Part shown: in pieces, positions 5,810 through 7,894 of the stretch
Layout: every line of letters starts with the position of its first letter
How positions within the stretch are numbered: position 1 is the stretch's first letter
NCBI GenBank assembly: GCA_013152045.1
Contig: JAADGZ010000033.1
Location: forward strand, 1 to 7,894
Length of the DNA stretch: 7,894 nt
Direction: 5' to 3'
DNA from: Gammaproteobacteria bacterium
GTDB taxonomy: Bacteria > Pseudomonadota > Gammaproteobacteria > UBA6429 > Thiohalophilaceae
Notes under the pieces: generated by a model
Told to the model about the DNA's origin: nothing
The model's input: the letters and a program-made list of their open reading frames with translations, nothing else
Database searches by the model: none
Translations under genes and position numbers: made by a program

Positions 5810-6847
5810 CTAAAATAATTTCTTAACCTCATCAAGTATGCTGTCTTTAAAGTGTACTTTTACCGTATCACCAAGATGTACTCTTTTTGCTTTTTCTACA
5901 TCGTCAATCACTATCCATGCGTATTTTTTGCCAATTTGATTGCTGACAGAGCCGTCCACCAACTTTCTTTCTTCAAAGTTGGTTTTACCCGTCAATTGAT
6001 CTTCGTTTTTGAATGTTTGGATAATATCGACTTCCTGTCCTTCTTTTACACCGGCAAGTTTACCCATTGTGATTTTGAATATATTTTTGCCGTCATTAAC
6101 GCGATAATCGGTTATATAGCCGCGCGGAGCAAAGTTGTTTTTTAATTTAACCTTTGATTCATATACAGCATCCGAGCCTGCAGCATCAACCAAGCTCTCT
6201 AGCTGTGCCTTATTATAGGGCGGACATTGGTGAATAGAATTGTAATGGCTATATCCATGATTGCTTAACTCCTGCGACTTACTCTTTGTATCTGTGATGG
6301 TTATGGTGTCAATCAGGTTTAGTGATGGCAAAGCGTGGACTTTTAAAGTAGCTTCTATGGATATAGCGTAACTGCAGCTTGGAGGGGTGTAATAACGGTT
6401 GCCTTTGTCATCAACACTGGATTTGGCGGCATAGTATGTTTGGGTAAAGTTAGCCGTTATGATTTTTCCAGTAACGCTAAAGTCAGCAACTTCTGGCCCT
6501 TTATAATCATGCCGCCCCTTAAGCTCTGCGAGTTGTATTTCTTTTTGTAATTTGGATGCAAGTTTCCGATCGACCACCTCAACTCCAGTGTCCGACAATA
6601 GGTTTTCAATTTTATTGCTGATTGCCGTTCCCAGTTTCGCATTTTTTGCAACGCTCACATTATCATCATCGATATCCATGACAATAACACGAGTTTTTGC
6701 GCCGTTTAACTGCGCTTCGCTAGGCATAATACTGGCCTTGACCAACGGCTGTTTTTGAAATGACGATATATCTTTTATATTGCTACCGCCCATAAAACAT
6801 CCGCTTAGTAGCCCGCAGGCAATAACAGGATAGATATATTTATGCAT
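5810..6847 (-). CDS. CsgG/FlgT-like outer-membrane lipoprotein
   Basis: This 345-residue lipoprotein has a lipobox, LSGC, with the acylated Cys at 17; the next residue is Phe, not Asp, so sorting to the outer membrane is expected. Residues about 50-235 look like the CsgG/TolB-N-type fold: TRVIVMDIDDDNVSVAKNAK at 52-71, a helix with ISNKIENLL, then VEVVDRKLASKLQKE at 89-103 and ADFSVTGKII at 121-130. Cys158 and Cys208 could form a disulfide. The C-terminal part (about 238-335: APRGYITDY, G-VKEGQEVDII, HLGDTVKVHF) is beta-rich, like the SH3-like end domain of FlgT. The family suggests a ring-forming or assembly-support role at the outer membrane, but the exact role is unknown. It lies 30 bases after the LPP20-like gene. 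GGGGAG (6852-6857) supports the start. It is much richer in A+T than the left-hand genes. Confidence 0.7.
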   Translation of the reverse strand: MHKYIYPVIACGLLSGCFMGGSNIKDISSFQKQPLVKASIMPSEAQLNGAKTRVIVMDIDDDNVSVAKNAKLGTAISNKIENLLSDTGVEVVDRKLASKLQKEIQLAELKGRHDYKGPEVADFSVTGKIITANFTQTYYAAKSSVDDKGNRYYTPPSCSYAISIEATLKVHALPSLNLIDTITITDTKSKSQELSNHGYSHYNSIHQCPPYNKAQLESLVDAAGSDAVYESKVKLKNNFAPRGYITDYRVNDGKNIFKITMGKLAGVKEGQEVDIIQTFKNEDQLTGKTNFEERKLVDGSVSNQIGKKYAWIVIDDVEKAKRVHLGDTVKVHFKDSILDEVKKLF

Positions 6848-6851
6848 GACA

Positions 6852-6857
6852 CTCCCC
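6852..6857 (-). promoter_or_regulatory. Ribosome binding site of the CsgG-like gene
   Basis: GGGGAG on the minus strand sits 4 bases before the ATG at 6847, slightly close but strong. It shows that the downstream lipoprotein has its own translation start within the two-gene operon. Confidence 0.65.
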
Positions 6858-6877
6858 TTAATGTTGTAATCGCTTGT

Positions 6878-7891
6878 TTAAGCGTTGTTTTTAACTAATC
6901 CCAATGATTCAAGAACTCCATTGTGCTTGAATTTTTTTCCCATATTTTCAATCGCAAAAACGGATGCAGCGTTTGCATCGCCTGGCGATGAACCGGACGC
7001 CTCATATTCTCTGACTGATATGACTCGTTTATTTTTATCGCTTATTTTTATGCGAATTTTAAGTTGCGATATGTATTGAGAGAATATAACTGAGCTTTTT
7101 ACAGTGCCGCTGATTTGCACGTATGCATCGGCACCTTTTTTATCGGACACAGAGGCAGATATTTTTTCGTTATGCATCAAGGTAACTAGATGTTTTGCAA
7201 AACCTTTAAGGTTTTCGCTTGAGCTAACATTAAATTGAACGGCGTAAAGAAGACTGTTTGATTTTCCAAGAATCTTGTTGTAATAAGATAGATACTTGTC
7301 GGTATTTTGTTTGCCGCCGGCTGCCTGCAGCAACAATACCAGTGAGCGAGCTTTGCTCATGGGGGACTCTAAATCCCGTGTCGCGATAAATTGCTGCAGT
7401 TTGGTTTTTCCGGGAAGCCCGTGCATGGTGTTCCTAATTTTGTCATCAATCTCCTTAAGCCGCGACGATGTTGTTTTTATGAACCCGCGTCGCGACATGC
7501 TGATTTGCATGAACAATTCTCTGCCCACCTTCTCGGATTGCAGAACTTTATAGTCAGAAAGTTGCGTATCAATAGTACGAGTGCTTATTTGCTGGTTAGC
7601 GCTACGGGAGACTGAATTATTGAACTGGCTGATTTCACTTTTGCTTTGACTGCTAATCTCGGTAATAAGCTTGCCGGTGATATCTTTTAACGCAGTTTCT
7701 TTCGCTTCATCATAAGAGAAACCACTACCTATTCCATATATAGTTTCTGAAGTATCGGCAGGCGGGCTTGATACCCAGACTGGAATGCTGGCGATTTTTT
7801 CTGGTTTGGATCCCAATGAACAGGCCTGAACCGCCAACATCATTATTGTTCCAATAATAATTATTTTAATCATGATCTGATTTGCATCCAT
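6878..7891 (-). CDS. LPP20-family lipoprotein, start uncertain at window edge
   Basis: Up to 337 residues are seen; the frame is still open at the window edge (a TTT codon before the ATG), so the true start could lie outside. The internal Met7 (ATG at 7871-7873) fits better with a short lipoprotein signal: MIKIIIIGTIMMLAVQAC, with the acylated Cys at 24 counted from the first Met, or 18 from Met7. Ser follows the Cys, favouring the outer membrane. Residues 37-135 fit the LPP20 domain: PVWVSSPP at 37-44, YGIGSG at 52-57, then the helix DEAKETALKDI and a long polar region. The second half (about 215-330) is not recognised. FlgP, an LPP20 lipoprotein of polar flagella, is the best-studied relative type, but no flagellar gene is visible here. 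It is probably the first gene of an operon with the CsgG-like gene. Confidence 0.68.
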   Translation of the reverse strand: MDANQIMIKIIIIGTIMMLAVQACSLGSKPEKIASIPVWVSSPPADTSETIYGIGSGFSYDEAKETALKDITGKLITEISSQSKSEISQFNNSVSRSANQQISTRTIDTQLSDYKVLQSEKVGRELFMQISMSRRGFIKTTSSRLKEIDDKIRNTMHGLPGKTKLQQFIATRDLESPMSKARSLVLLLQAAGGKQNTDKYLSYYNKILGKSNSLLYAVQFNVSSSENLKGFAKHLVTLMHNEKISASVSDKKGADAYVQISGTVKSSVIFSQYISQLKIRIKISDKNKRVISVREYEASGSSPGDANAASVFAIENMGKKFKHNGVLESLGLVKNNA

Positions 7892-7894
7892 AAA

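Noticed and set aside
6871..6884. A small hairpin CGCTT/AAGCG at the junction of the two lipoprotein genes
   Set aside because: The stem is only 5 bp and no T-tract follows on the minus strand, so it is too weak to call a terminator between operon genes.

Overview
The window looks like a chromosome segment of a gammaproteobacterium, probably an environmental, hopanoid-making one. The evidence is the adjacent hpnD-hpnE pair of squalene synthesis, a YciK-type SDR, a tandem-thioredoxin periplasmic protein, a GGDEF protein with a sigma-54-type promoter, and hairpin repeats of a kind common in gammaproteobacterial genomes. No rRNA, tRNA, CRISPR array, transposase or phage gene is visible. The species cannot be named from this sequence alone.

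Layout. (1) 2-2585, plus strand: the 3' end of hpnD, complete hpnE and a YciK-like SDR are packed with gaps of 3 and 22 bases and look like one operon. HpnD and HpnE act in turn to make squalene for hopanoids; the SDR's substrate is unknown. (2) 2598-2808: a 211-bp composite repeat with perfect 34-bp inverted ends and two internal hairpins lies between converging genes. (3) 2835-3872, minus strand: a secreted protein with two thioredoxin domains (CPYC and CQDC). (4) 3873-4126: a divergent regulatory region. It holds a good -24/-12 promoter match, a 15-base palindrome about 120 bases upstream of the predicted start of transcription, and an AT-rich segment between them. (5) 4127-5614, plus strand: a GAF-like/GGDEF diguanylate cyclase followed by a 142-residue protein that resembles the N-terminal domain of Ycf46-type AAA+ ATPases but has no ATPase part. 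A strong intrinsic terminator follows at 5755-5791. (6) 5810-7891, minus strand: two lipoprotein genes, LPP20-like then CsgG/FlgT-like, 30 bases apart. They are clearly richer in A+T than the left half.

The most interesting points are the cyclase plus orphan Ycf46-N-like pair under an apparent sigma-54 promoter, which may be an undescribed c-di-GMP signalling module; the AT-rich lipoprotein pair, which recalls the accessory rings of flagella or an outer-membrane assembly; and the composite inverted repeat. All functions are inferred from motifs read by eye, with no database search.
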